Assembly: GCF_022346425.1 (NCBI RefSeq)
Contig: NZ_JAKRCW010000002.1
Span: 62,001-126,000 of the forward strand
Length of the DNA: 64,000 bases
From: Pseudoglutamicibacter albus
Lineage (GTDB): Bacteria > Actinomycetota > Actinomycetes > Actinomycetales > Micrococcaceae
Reading direction: 5' to 3'
Positions 25,282-34,244 of this stretch are shown piece after piece. The position numbers and the translations under genes are program-made. Each line of letters starts with the position of its first letter. The stretch's first letter is position 1. The notes below the pieces were generated by a model. The model saw only the letters and a program-made list of their open reading frames with translations. It ran no database searches and was not told the origin of the DNA.

Positions 25282-26669
25282 CAACAGCCCAAGCAACTGG
25301 GGTCACCTTCACCTATCGGGGAGCAGACCACCCTTCAATCAATGACGTAACCATCACCATCACACCTGGAACCGTCACCTTGCTGTGTGGTGCGTCAGGG
25401 TCGGGGAAAACCACCGCGTTGCGGCTGTTTAACGGGCTCATCCCGCACTTCCACGACGGCGACCTTACCGGAAGCGTCACAGTCGACGACATTGACGTGG
25501 CACGAGTAGATTTATCAGAGCTTGCCCACCACTGTTCGACAGTGTTTCAAAACCCGCGCACCCAGTTCTACACCACTCACGTGCGTCAAGAACTCGCCTT
25601 CGGCCCAGAAAATCTCGGCCGCGACCCGCAGGAGATCTGTGCCCGCATTGACGAGGTTGCAGCCGAGTTAGGTATCGCCGACCTGTTGGAATCCCGCGTC
25701 ACACAACTATCAGGCGGACAGAGGCAACGCGTGGCCTGCGCCGTCGCCATGTGCAACAACACGTCGCTGATTGTCTTTGACGAGCCGACCGCGAACCTCT
25801 CAGCTGACGTTATCGACCAACTCGCCACACTCATCGCCAGGCTCAAAGCTGATGGACACACCATCATCATTGCTGAACACCGGCTAAGTTTCCTTTCCGG
25901 GATCGCTGACCGTGTCTACTGCTTCGATAAAGGTAACATCGCCCTCACCGCAACCGGCGAAGAGTTCTACGCTACCTCGGATGAGGAGCGCAAACAGCTT
26001 GGGCTGCGATCCCTAGTGACTGTGCCTATGCCACAACTTCCGCAACCGGCAGGAGATGGGCTTGAGATTGACAACCTCACCTTCGCCTACCGCCACGGAA
26101 ACACGGTTCTCAACATCGGCCATCTGCTCTTTCCGGCAGGGAAAATCACAGCGCTCCTCGGCCCGTGCGGGTCAGGCAAATCAACACTGGCACGCATCAT
26201 CTGCGGACTCGAAAAAGCCAAAGGTGCATCCATCACACTCAATAGGCAAAAATTCACCAACCGGGACGCATACCTCGTAATGCAAGACCCCACCCGGCAG
26301 CTATTCTCAGACACCGCTATTGACGAAGTCACGCTCGGGATAACGAGAGCCGAAAAACAACACATCGACGCCCAGGCGATCCTTAAAGAACTCGACCTCA
26401 CCGACCATGAGGCTGATCATCCCCAAGCACTCTCTGGTGGGCAACGTCAACGTCTGGTTATTGCTACAGCGCTTGCCGCGAACAAGAAGGTCTACATCTT
26501 CGACGAGCCGACATCAGGTGTTGGCTACAAGCACCTTGTCGCGATTTCCCGAGTAATGCGTAAACTCGCTGACACTGGTGCCGTCGTCATCGTCATCACC
26601 CACGACGCTGAACTCGTTACCGAGGTCGCCGACCACGCTATCCACCTCGACCAAATCAACGCCTGCTAA
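25278..26669 (+). CDS. ECF transporter fused ATPases A and A'
   Basis: This 463-residue protein has two ABC domains in tandem. The first has GASGSGKTT near residue 42, FQNPRTQFYT, LSGGQRQRVACAVAM and LIVFDEPTANLS. The second has GPCGSGKST near residue 290, MQDPTRQLFSDT, LSGGQRQRLVIATAL and VYIFDEPTSGV. The Q-loops with NPRTQ/DPTRQ are typical of ECF (CbiO-type) ATPases. Fusion of A and A' is common in ECF systems of this group. Its stop lies within the 10-mer GCTAACGCAA, which recurs twice downstream. It is the last gene of the iron-box operon. Confidence 0.88.
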   Translation: MTTAQATGVTFTYRGADHPSINDVTITITPGTVTLLCGASGSGKTTALRLFNGLIPHFHDGDLTGSVTVDDIDVARVDLSELAHHCSTVFQNPRTQFYTTHVRQELAFGPENLGRDPQEICARIDEVAAELGIADLLESRVTQLSGGQRQRVACAVAMCNNTSLIVFDEPTANLSADVIDQLATLIARLKADGHTIIIAEHRLSFLSGIADRVYCFDKGNIALTATGEEFYATSDEERKQLGLRSLVTVPMPQLPQPAGDGLEIDNLTFAYRHGNTVLNIGHLLFPAGKITALLGPCGSGKSTLARIICGLEKAKGASITLNRQKFTNRDAYLVMQDPTRQLFSDTAIDEVTLGITRAEKQHIDAQAILKELDLTDHEADHPQALSGGQRQRLVIATALAANKKVYIFDEPTSGVGYKHLVAISRVMRKLADTGAVVIVITHDAELVTEVADHAIHLDQINAC

Positions 26670-26790
26670 CGCAAACGCTCGCTCGGTCGAAAGAGAGGAA
26701 AGCATTTCCGCAGGTCAGGGCAAACGCGCTATACACTCGCTAACGCAAGCGATTTTTCACACCCCCCTAAGCGATACTCGCTAACGCAAA
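26665..26790 (+). repeat. Three copies of GCTAACGCAA after the ECF operon, with a small terminator
   Basis: GCTAACGCAA occurs at 26665 (its TAA is the ATPase stop codon), 26739 and 26780. The middle copy is part of TCGCT-AACGCA-AGCGA followed by TTTTT (26737-26757), a short rho-independent terminator. The three TAA triplets fall in three different frames. Confidence 0.6.
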
Positions 26791-26821
26791 AGGGTACTTA
26801 TCAAATCCGACGTCTAAGTGG

Positions 26822-26892
26822 AGCGGGTGACGGGAATCGAACCCGCGTCGCTTGCTTGGGAAGCAAGAGCTTTACCATTAAGCTACACCCGC
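26822..26892 (-). tRNA. tRNA-Gly (anticodon CCC)
   Basis: The minus-strand sequence folds into a cloverleaf of 71 bases. It has acceptor GCGGGTG/CACCCGC, D-arm GCTT-AATGGTA-AAGC, anticodon arm CTTGC-TTCCCAA-GCAAG with anticodon CCC, and a T-arm with GGTTCGATTCC. CCA is not encoded. The gene borders the right side of the accessory island, although serine recombinases do not usually use tRNA genes as targets. A GTTCACCC/GGGTGAAC hairpin lies 4 bases upstream of its 5' end. Confidence 0.95.
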
Positions 26893-27027
26893 GTGGTTCA
26901 CCCCAGCTGGGTGAACTCTCCGATTCTGGCACGCCACACGTCGTTTTTCCAAAACGTGTTGCGGTAACAACCGTAACTCAACCGTGGGGAAGACGGCCGG
27001 CGCCAGGACAAGAAGCCTTGCCGCGGG

Positions 27028-27828
27028 TTAGCTGTTGAGGACCTCGCGGATATTCTCGACAGACTCCGCATCCAGCACGAGCCCGATGGGATGGCCAGGG
27101 TTGATCGCGATACCCACGCCCACAGCCTGCTGAAACGCCTGCAAACCCGGCATGCGGACCGCATACGGCGCCATGTCAACAAACTGCTGGGCAACACGGG
27201 CAGGGTGAGTGAACACCGCGAGCACGGTCTTCTCGTCGGGGCCCTGCAACAGCAGCGGCTGAACTTCCTGCTGCTCATCCGTAACCTCTTCCTCGGTGAG
27301 GAAGAACAGGTTCGCGGCGGCGATCTTGGAGAGCACCTCGTTGCTAGCCAGCTTGCCCTCAGAACCCTCGAGAATCACACGCTCAATGTCATTGAACGGC
27401 TCAAGCTCGCTCGCATCCAGAACACGCTCACCGTCTTCAGGCTCAGCAGCTTCCGCATCGTCAGCGTGCTCATCACCCTGGAACTGTTCAGCCTGCTCGG
27501 CGGACTCAACACCCTCGAGCTGCTCTACCGGCTCCGCGTCCTTAGCAAGCCCAGCATCCTCAACCGGCTCAATATCTTCAACATGCGCGGCCGCTTCAGC
27601 TGGCACGGACTCTTCCGTTTGCGCCGGGGCTTCAACGTGCTCGGCTTTTTCTTGCTGCACTGGCTGTTCAGCCGACTCTGGTTGCGCGACCTGATCAGCA
27701 GACGCAACCTCGTCTGCAGGTTCAGTCTGCACTGGCTGTTCAGCCGGGGTCACCTGATCCAGCTGTTCAGGCTGTTCTACCTGCTCAGGCTGTTGGTTCT
27801 CGTGTGAGTCTGGCTCATGTGTGCTCAT
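27028..27828 (-). CDS. SseB-domain protein with long acidic Glu/Gln/Pro-rich N-terminus
   Basis: The C-terminal 125 residues or so of this 266-residue protein match the SseB N-terminal-like domain: an NEVLSKIAAANLFFLTEEEV block, VLAVFTHPARVAQQF, and PGLQAFQQAVGVGIAINPGHPIGLVLDAESV. The first 140 residues are low complexity, built from Glu, Gln, Ala, Val and Pro (for example EQPEQLDQVTPAEQPVQTEP), and are probably disordered. Actinobacterial SseB-domain proteins are of unknown function and often lie near translation or amino-acid genes. No signal peptide or membrane segment is visible. Confidence 0.8.
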   Translation of the reverse strand: MSTHEPDSHENQQPEQVEQPEQLDQVTPAEQPVQTEPADEVASADQVAQPESAEQPVQQEKAEHVEAPAQTEESVPAEAAAHVEDIEPVEDAGLAKDAEPVEQLEGVESAEQAEQFQGDEHADDAEAAEPEDGERVLDASELEPFNDIERVILEGSEGKLASNEVLSKIAAANLFFLTEEEVTDEQQEVQPLLLQGPDEKTVLAVFTHPARVAQQFVDMAPYAVRMPGLQAFQQAVGVGIAINPGHPIGLVLDAESVENIREVLNS

Positions 27829-27874
27829 AGTTCCAACCTACCGGAGCTCAACCCCACCGTGAGCAAACGACGCA

Positions 27875-28801
27875 CTATTTATCAGGCTTCCATTTGTAGT
27901 GTTCCTCGAGTGTTAGCCCTTTCGTTGTGAGCTCTTTAGCGAGGTCCACCCCTACGTAGCGCAGATGCCACGGCTCGGGCCAGTAACCGGTGATGTCGGT
28001 TTTACCTTCCGGGTAGCGAATCACGAAACCATATTTGTGCGCGTTTTTGGCGACCCACTGGCCGGCCTCCGTGTTGCCGAAGCATCGCCGCAGTTTACAG
28101 ATCCCATCGGTCACGTCCACGGCCAGCCCTAGTTGGTGCTCGCTCGTGCCGGGCGCTGCGGAAACCGAATCCGCGTGTTGCTGCCCGTATGTCGCTTTCC
28201 AATGGTTATATGTGGCCGCCTGCTGGCTGTATGACCTGTAACCGCTGATGGGATGGAACCTCACGCCCGTGGCCGCCGCGGCGTCCCGCATCTTCTTGTA
28301 CGCCTTCGCCGCCTCGCTACGCAGGCTCTGCCCGCTACCGATACTCACTAGGTCGGTCGGCGCGTACGTCAATGGCTCTATGGGCCGCTTCTTATTCGCC
28401 AGAACCTCGATGTTCTTAGGATCGCTCGGGATCTCGGGGTTGCCTCCCGCGGAGTCTTTCGAATCCTTATCGTTCGGCTTCTTTGAACGCTTCGGTTTCT
28501 TCTCGCGCTTCTCTGACTCAGATTCTGAAGCCGGGGCGGTGACCTCCGGCCCTGCGATACTGCCGCGATCATCGTCAGCGCCACGCCCATCACTATCAGT
28601 GCCCGATGCGTTCGCTCCGGCCCGCTGCTTCGTGTCACTGAACGCCCCGGTTGAGGTGCCCGAAGCATCGTTGGTAGGGCCAGATGTGAAGCGGGGGAGA
28701 ACGAACACCAAGACCAGCGCGAGAACAGCCAGCATCGCACCCGCAGGAATAACCCAGCGCGGGATGCGCTGTGTCGACGCCGCAGCATGCCTGCCTACCA
28801 C
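27875..28801 (-). CDS. M15-family D-alanyl-D-alanine carboxypeptidase (VanY-type)
   Basis: This 308-residue membrane-anchored peptidoglycan peptidase has one N-terminal hydrophobic segment (about residues 15-37). A charged Ser/Lys/Asp-rich linker of about 100 residues follows, then the zinc peptidase domain. Zinc and catalytic motifs are present: SGYRSYSQQ, SEHQLGLAVDVTDG (His and Asp ligands) and the final EPWHLRYVG (His ligand). It trims the terminal D-Ala of stem peptides outside the cell. The GTG at 28801 has AGGAGG 8 bases upstream; a longer frame from 28894 adds a Cys/Arg-rich head with no such site. It is divergent from dcd. Confidence 0.87.
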   Translation of the reverse strand: MVGRHAAASTQRIPRWVIPAGAMLAVLALVLVFVLPRFTSGPTNDASGTSTGAFSDTKQRAGANASGTDSDGRGADDDRGSIAGPEVTAPASESESEKREKKPKRSKKPNDKDSKDSAGGNPEIPSDPKNIEVLANKKRPIEPLTYAPTDLVSIGSGQSLRSEAAKAYKKMRDAAAATGVRFHPISGYRSYSQQAATYNHWKATYGQQHADSVSAAPGTSEHQLGLAVDVTDGICKLRRCFGNTEAGQWVAKNAHKYGFVIRYPEGKTDITGYWPEPWHLRYVGVDLAKELTTKGLTLEEHYKWKPDK

Positions 28802-29019
28802 GAGCTGATCCTCCTGGTTAAGTGCTGGTTTAGTGCCGGTTGAATGGGCGCAACGTGAACGCGTTCGGTCGGAAACGCCGCACCCGCTACGCACCTCTTT
28901 ACTATGTCAGATTAAAGGGCGCCGGTTAATGCCGCCGATGCAGCTGCCGAGGTTCCGAAATTCCTTGCGGGAATGCAACCCTCACGCCGGCGAGCGTGCA
29001 CACGCGATATTCTGGGCCT

Positions 29020-29601
29020 GTGTTGCTCTCAGATGGTGATATTCGTAAGGCCCTAGATTCCGGTAAGATCGCGCTCGAACCACGAGGCGAGGACATGGTC
29101 CAGCCTTCCAGCGTGGATGTGCGCCTGGACCGCTACTTCCGGTTGTTCGACAACCACAAGTACCCCTACATCGACCCCTCAACAGAGCAAGCGGAACTGA
29201 CCCGCCTGGTTGAAGTTGATGCGGACGAGCCGTTCATCTTGCACCCCGGTGAATTCGTGCTGGGCGCCACGTACGAAAAAGTGACCCTCCCCGGCGATAT
29301 CGCTGCCCGTCTCGAAGGTAAATCCTCACTCGGCAGGCTCGGTCTGCTGACCCACTCGACCGCAGGGTTCATCGACCCAGGCTTCTCCGGGCACGTCACC
29401 TTGGAACTATCCAACATGTCGACCCTGCCGATCATGCTGTGGCCCGGCTCCAAAGTGGGGCAGCTGTGCTTCTTCCAGCTCTCCTCACCCGCCGAACATG
29501 CATACGGAACCGGCCCATACCTCAACCGTTACCAGGGCCAGCGCGGTCCGACAGCCTCGCGTTCACACCTGAACTTCCACCGCACCCGCATCGAAGACTA
29601 G
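29020..29601 (+). CDS. dcd: dCTP deaminase
   Basis: This trimeric enzyme deaminates dCTP to dUTP and feeds dTMP synthesis. Mycobacterial homologues also hydrolyse dUTP to dUMP. The 193-residue length from GTG 29020 ([12 protein letters not shown]) equals the family norm. The catalytic and nucleotide-binding block [23 protein letters not shown] is intact, as are LELSN and GQLCFFQL. No ribosome site precedes the start; a TATTCT lies 7 bases before it, so the mRNA may be leaderless. Three copies of a 17-bp repeat cover the stop codon. Confidence 0.93.
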   Translation: MLLSDGDIRKALDSGKIALEPRGEDMVQPSSVDVRLDRYFRLFDNHKYPYIDPSTEQAELTRLVEVDADEPFILHPGEFVLGATYEKVTLPGDIAARLEGKSSLGRLGLLTHSTAGFIDPGFSGHVTLELSNMSTLPIMLWPGSKVGQLCFFQLSSPAEHAYGTGPYLNRYQGQRGPTASRSHLNFHRTRIED

Positions 29602-29638
29602 GCAACATCGAAGACTAGGAAGCATCGAAGACTAGGCG
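29588..29638 (+). repeat. 17-bp tandem repeat spanning the dcd stop codon
   Basis: Three units, GCATCGAAGACTAGGCA, ACATCGAAGACTAGGAA and GCATCGAAGACTAGGCG, include the last codons (Ile-Glu-Asp-stop). Because 17 is not a multiple of three, the three TAG triplets (29599, 29616, 29633) lie in all three frames. Confidence 0.9.
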
Positions 29639-29681
29639 CCCCGCCGCGTTTCCACGCCGGTTGCCGGCCGCCTAGCGTTGG

Positions 29682-31049
29682 CTATTTCGCAACGCGCGCG
29701 GTTGCGTCCTCATGGACAGTGGTGTCTTCACGTTTGATGCCAGGCACGAGCGAGAACAACACGATCCCGACCACGAAAATCACAAGGATGCCTACGATGC
29801 CGTAGCGGGTAGCGCTACCGGTCACACCTGCGCTGTCCATGATGTTCGACGCAACGAAGCTTGAGAGTCCGAACAGTGCCGGGCCGAGGAAAGTGACGGC
29901 GCGGCCCGTGGTCGCGTAGAGACCAAAGAGTTCGCCCGCGGTGTGTTCGGTGGTACGGCGGGCGAGCAACGCGCGGGAAGAGGACTGTGCCGGGCCTACC
30001 AAGAGGCACAGGACGAGCCCGAAAATCCAGAACTGCCAGCTGTGCTGAGCGAACAACACGCCCAGACCGGCGCCGATCAGCCCGAACAGCGCAGTCATGA
30101 TCACCGCGCGCGGGCCCACAACGTCGTCGAGCCAACCGCCAATGAACGCGCCAGCTGCCGCGACCATGTTGCCAACCAGCGCGAACATGATCACCTCGGC
30201 CGTGCTCATCCCGAACACCGTTCCCGCGATGATCCCGCCGAACGTGAAAACAGTCGCCAAACCATCCCGGTACACCGCAGAAGCCAACAGGAACCACAAC
30301 GTCGGTCGGTCCCTATGCCACAAGCCCTTGATGCTGCGCCACAGTAATACATAAGACTCACGCCAGCTCGTTTTAGGTCCCGGCGTTGCGGGGATCTCCG
30401 GGATGGTGAAGAACATCGGTGCGCAAAACACCGCCATCCACACGGCACAAAATACAGCGACCAGGCGGATGTTGAAGCCCTCGTCGGGGTTTGAACCGAA
30501 CCAAGGGGTCGCAGGCTGGACGAACACGAACAAGACCACGGCGAGGGATACGATCCCGCCCAGGTAGCCGAAAGCCCAGCCAATGCCGGAGATCCGGCCG
30601 ATCTTTTCCTTCGGTGCGATCTGGGGGAGGATTGCGTAATAGTTCACGCTCGCGATCTCGCTGAAGAACGTCGCGACACAGATCAGGAAGATACCCGGCC
30701 ATAGGTATGCAGGGTCTGGCTTGATGAAGAAACATGCGGCGGTCGCGAGCACAATTACCGCAGTGTGGAAGCCAAGCCAGTGTTTGCGTTTACCGCTGCG
30801 GTCGGCCCGTTGCCCCAAGACTGGTGCCGTGAGAGCGATCACCGCGCCCGTGAGCGCGACCGCTAACGCAAGTGATGACGCGTTGGCATCCGGGTCGCCA
30901 AACGCCGAAGATGTCAGGTAAACGGTGAACACAAACGTGAGCATGATGGCGTTGGTGACGCCCTCGCCCCAGTCCCATAAGGACCACGTGAAAACCTGTT
31001 TTTTAGTCCCCTGGCCATACGTGTATGGGGCAGCCGGTCTTGTGTTCAT
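29682..31049 (-). CDS. MFS transporter of the UMF1/Atg22-like family
   Basis: This 455-residue membrane protein has about twelve helices. The N-terminal FTWSLWDWGEGVTNAIMLTFVFTVYLTSSAF is characteristic of the UMF1 (Atg22-like) branch of the major facilitator superfamily, which includes the yeast vacuolar amino-acid exporter Atg22. Further blocks are APVLGQRADRSGKRKHWL (the MFS A-motif), SEIASVNYYAILPQIAPKEKIGRISGIGWAFGYLGG, and QSSSRALLARRTTEH with GELFGLYATTGRA. The bacterial substrate is not known. It is transcribed divergently from the mrp operon. Confidence 0.87.
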   Translation of the reverse strand: MNTRPAAPYTYGQGTKKQVFTWSLWDWGEGVTNAIMLTFVFTVYLTSSAFGDPDANASSLALAVALTGAVIALTAPVLGQRADRSGKRKHWLGFHTAVIVLATAACFFIKPDPAYLWPGIFLICVATFFSEIASVNYYAILPQIAPKEKIGRISGIGWAFGYLGGIVSLAVVLFVFVQPATPWFGSNPDEGFNIRLVAVFCAVWMAVFCAPMFFTIPEIPATPGPKTSWRESYVLLWRSIKGLWHRDRPTLWFLLASAVYRDGLATVFTFGGIIAGTVFGMSTAEVIMFALVGNMVAAAGAFIGGWLDDVVGPRAVIMTALFGLIGAGLGVLFAQHSWQFWIFGLVLCLLVGPAQSSSRALLARRTTEHTAGELFGLYATTGRAVTFLGPALFGLSSFVASNIMDSAGVTGSATRYGIVGILVIFVVGIVLFSLVPGIKREDTTVHEDATARVAK

Positions 31050-31151
31050 GTGAAGAGCCTATGGCGGTGTTCTGTAGAATGAAAGAGCATTGTGGACTGT
31101 TTGGTTGGGCAGTCCCGGCGTGTAACGCACTTCTATATGTAAGGTGACACC

Positions 31152-34100
31152 GTGCTTCCGGTCCTGCTTGCACTGTTCCTAGCGGCGTTTGTAGCCCCGT
31201 TTTTAGTGCGCTGGATCGGTAGGAATGCCTTCTATCTTTTGGCTGTTGTTCCGGCAGCGGGCTTCGTGTGGCTCACTGTGGTGGCTGTGCGTGGAATGCC
31301 CGGAAAACTGGGGGTGCTGGCCCCGGGAACCGTCGGACAAGATCTTATTCATCAAGAGGAATATACGTGGATTCCTACGTTCGATGTGGAATTCGCTTTC
31401 CGCTTGGATCCGCTGGCTGCCGTTCTGAGCTTTTTGATCCTCGGCGTGGGCGCGCTCGTGTTGTTGTATTGCGCCCGCTATTTCAAATCTGAAGACGCCT
31501 CGATCGGCCCGTTCGCAGCCCAACTCACCGCGTTCGCGGCCGCGATGTTCGGCCTTGTGACCTCAGATGACTTGATCTCCCTCTTTATTTTCTGGGAGAT
31601 GACCACCATCTTGTCCTATCTGCTGATCGGTTACGCCCGCTCGAGGCTCTCAGCACGCCGTTCCGCACTCACCGCGCTCATCGTGACCACCGCTGGTGGG
31701 CTTGCGATGTTCGGTGGGCTCGTGATGCTCGGAGTAACGGCCGGAACCTTCCGGCTCTCTGAGATCCTCATGATGACCGGGGACCTCACCGGCCCCAACC
31801 CCATCACCCCATCCAACGCTGTAGTCACCGCGGCGATCATCCTGATCCTGGTTGGTGCGATCTCTAAGTCCGCACTGTTCCCGTTCCACTTCTGGCTTCC
31901 GGGCGCTATGGCCGCTCCAACCCCGGTTTCCGCCTACCTGCACGCGGCCGCAATGGTCAAAGCCGGCGTCTATATAGTGGCTCGATTGGCGCCCGGGTTC
32001 TCGGACGTTCCGGGCTGGACGCTGCTCACCGTCGGCTTCGGTCTCTATACGTTGCTGCTGGGTGGCTGGCGCGCACTGCGTCAAACTGACATCAAGCTCG
32101 TCCTTGCCTACGGGACCGTGTCCCAGCTTGGCCTCATCATCGCGGTCATCGGGATGGGTACCCCATCAGCGATGCTCGGTGGGCTCGCCCTCATGCTCGG
32201 GCACGGTCTGTTCAAATCCGCGCTCTTCCTCATTGTCGGTGCGATCGACCACGGAACCGGTACCCGCGATCTACGGAACCTCTCCGGGCTGTGGAAAGCA
32301 CGCCCCGTATTGTTCGTGTGCGCCGTGATCTCCGCGGCGTCGATGGCTGGGCTTCCTGTCACGTTCGGGTTCATCGCCAAAGAAACCGCGCTCGCCGCAC
32401 TCATCGACGCACCAACCAGCGCGAGCACTTTCGTGACCGTCGTGTTCACGATCGGCGCGGTCATCACGTTCGCATACGCGGCCCGCTTCGTGTGGGGTTC
32501 ATTCGCTACCAAGCCAGGGGTTGACCCGACCCCGATCAGCTGGACACTACCGACGATGGCGGTGCCCATCGCGGTCTTGACGCTTGCGAGCGTGACCCTC
32601 GGTTTCGTCCCCGGTCCTGCCGATGCGCTACTGAGCCCGGCCGCCAACGTCTTCCCAGACGCGGAACCGCACACCGCGCCACTCGAGCTGTGGCACGGGT
32701 TCACCATCGAGCTTGCGATCACCGCAGGGATCATCGCTCTTGGTTTGATCATGTTCTTCGCCCGGGAACCTGTATCCAAGCTGCAGGCCCGTGTACCGGC
32801 GCTCATCGACGGTGAACGCACCTACCGCTACATCATCAGCGGGATCGACTGGACCGCCCACCGCGTAACCGCCGCACTGCAGCGCGGCCAGCTGCCCTAC
32901 TACCTCGGCGTGATCATCGTGACTGCGCTCCTGGTGCCGACCGTCGGGGTCCTCATCGGCGGGGGAGTCTCCTTCGACCGCGGCGAGCAAACCACAACCC
33001 TGGTGTTCACAACCAAGCTCGTCAACGTCTTGATCCTGGTTGTGATGGCGGTCGGCGCGGTCGCCGCGATGCGTTCGCGCCGGCGTTTCATGGGTGTGCT
33101 CATGGTTTCGCTGACCGGCTCGGGCATGGTTGCTTTGTTCGCGTTCCACGGCGCACCGGATCTGGCTGTGACTCAGCTTTTGGTTGAGACGATTGTGTTG
33201 ATCGCTTTCCTGCTCGCTCTGCGTGTTTTGCCGGCTTCGGCGTGGCAGGCTCGCCCGCGGAGACGCCGCAGCATGCAACTTCTGGTTGCGGTCGCGTTCG
33301 GCGTGTTCACTGCGGTTGCCGGAGGGCTCGCGATGGCTGCCCGGACCGCTGACCCGATCTCGTTGAAGTATCCACAGCTGGCAGTCGATGGCGGGCACGG
33401 CCACAACATCGTGAACGTGACGCTCGTTGACATTCGCGCGTGGGATACCTTTGGTGAGATCACGGTGCTCGCGATCGCGGCAACCGGTGTTGCATCGCTG
33501 ATTTTCGTGGTGGCTCGCGGCGCGGATAGGACGAGGGTCGGCAGCGTGGACACCGGTTCGATCGGCACGGTCTATGCCTCGCCGGTGCGTCAGCGTGTCG
33601 CGAGCGTGTTCCTCGACGATGACCGCTCGGGATCCTCCTCGGCGTGGCTCGTGGCCGGCCGGACGCTGGCGCCGGAGCGCCGCTCGATCATCATCGAGGT
33701 CATCACCCGCCTGATCTTCCACGCGTTCGTTCTGTTTTCGATCTATCTGCTGTTCGCGGGCCACAATTCGCCAGGCGGTGGCTTCGCAGGCGGGTTGCTC
33801 GCAGGTCTTGCGCTCGTGCTGCGTTACCTCGCCGGAGGCCGCGTTGAGCTCGCAGAAGCGATCCGTGTGGGTCCGGGCGCGCTGCTCGGTACGGGTTTGA
33901 CGCTCGCGGTCATCTCAGGCGTTGTGCCGCTGTTCTTCGGCGGGCAGATCTTCCAATCCGCGGTCATCGATTTCACGTTCTTCGGTGAACACCACTTTGT
34001 GACCTCAACGGTCTTCGACATCGGTGTGTACCTCATTGTGGTGGGCCTGGTTCTGGATGTGCTGGAATCCCTCGGTTCGGAGCTTGATGTGCGCTTGGAC

Positions 34101-34244
34101 GCGGAAATTCATCACGTACATGAGGCGAAACAAGCGTTGGTGGGCTTCGAGGGGCAAGCGGTCCGCGGCCAAAACATGATGCGAGGCAGCCTCAGCGATG
34201 ACACAGCTGAAGGAACCGGGGCAAGCCCGGAGGTGACCCGATGA
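31152..34244 (+). CDS. mrpA: Multisubunit Na+/H+ antiporter, fused subunits A and B
   Basis: This 1030-residue membrane protein is the largest subunit of the Mrp antiporter, a complex-I-like proton/sodium exchanger for pH and salt homeostasis. The first 500 residues are the NuoL-like antiporter domain (SLFIFWEMTTILSYLLIGY, KSALFPFHFWLPGAMAAPTPVSAYLHAAAMVKAG, KLVLAYGTVSQLG). Then come MrpA-specific helices (APDLAVTQLLVETI). Beyond about residue 810 lies an MrpB domain (ITRLIFHAFVLFSIYLLFAGHNSPGGGFAGG). The A-B fusion is usual in actinobacteria. GTG start with AAGGTGA upstream. First gene of an operon whose members all overlap. Confidence 0.95.
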   Translation: MLPVLLALFLAAFVAPFLVRWIGRNAFYLLAVVPAAGFVWLTVVAVRGMPGKLGVLAPGTVGQDLIHQEEYTWIPTFDVEFAFRLDPLAAVLSFLILGVGALVLLYCARYFKSEDASIGPFAAQLTAFAAAMFGLVTSDDLISLFIFWEMTTILSYLLIGYARSRLSARRSALTALIVTTAGGLAMFGGLVMLGVTAGTFRLSEILMMTGDLTGPNPITPSNAVVTAAIILILVGAISKSALFPFHFWLPGAMAAPTPVSAYLHAAAMVKAGVYIVARLAPGFSDVPGWTLLTVGFGLYTLLLGGWRALRQTDIKLVLAYGTVSQLGLIIAVIGMGTPSAMLGGLALMLGHGLFKSALFLIVGAIDHGTGTRDLRNLSGLWKARPVLFVCAVISAASMAGLPVTFGFIAKETALAALIDAPTSASTFVTVVFTIGAVITFAYAARFVWGSFATKPGVDPTPISWTLPTMAVPIAVLTLASVTLGFVPGPADALLSPAANVFPDAEPHTAPLELWHGFTIELAITAGIIALGLIMFFAREPVSKLQARVPALIDGERTYRYIISGIDWTAHRVTAALQRGQLPYYLGVIIVTALLVPTVGVLIGGGVSFDRGEQTTTLVFTTKLVNVLILVVMAVGAVAAMRSRRRFMGVLMVSLTGSGMVALFAFHGAPDLAVTQLLVETIVLIAFLLALRVLPASAWQARPRRRRSMQLLVAVAFGVFTAVAGGLAMAARTADPISLKYPQLAVDGGHGHNIVNVTLVDIRAWDTFGEITVLAIAATGVASLIFVVARGADRTRVGSVDTGSIGTVYASPVRQRVASVFLDDDRSGSSSAWLVAGRTLAPERRSIIIEVITRLIFHAFVLFSIYLLFAGHNSPGGGFAGGLLAGLALVLRYLAGGRVELAEAIRVGPGALLGTGLTLAVISGVVPLFFGGQIFQSAVIDFTFFGEHHFVTSTVFDIGVYLIVVGLVLDVLESLGSELDVRLDAEIHHVHEAKQALVGFEGQAVRGQNMMRGSLSDDTAEGTGASPEVTR

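Noticed and set aside
26822-26892. The tRNA-Gly gene as the integration target of the island.
   Set aside because: No duplicated 3' end of the tRNA was found elsewhere in the window, and the only recombinases are serine types, which rarely use tRNA genes.
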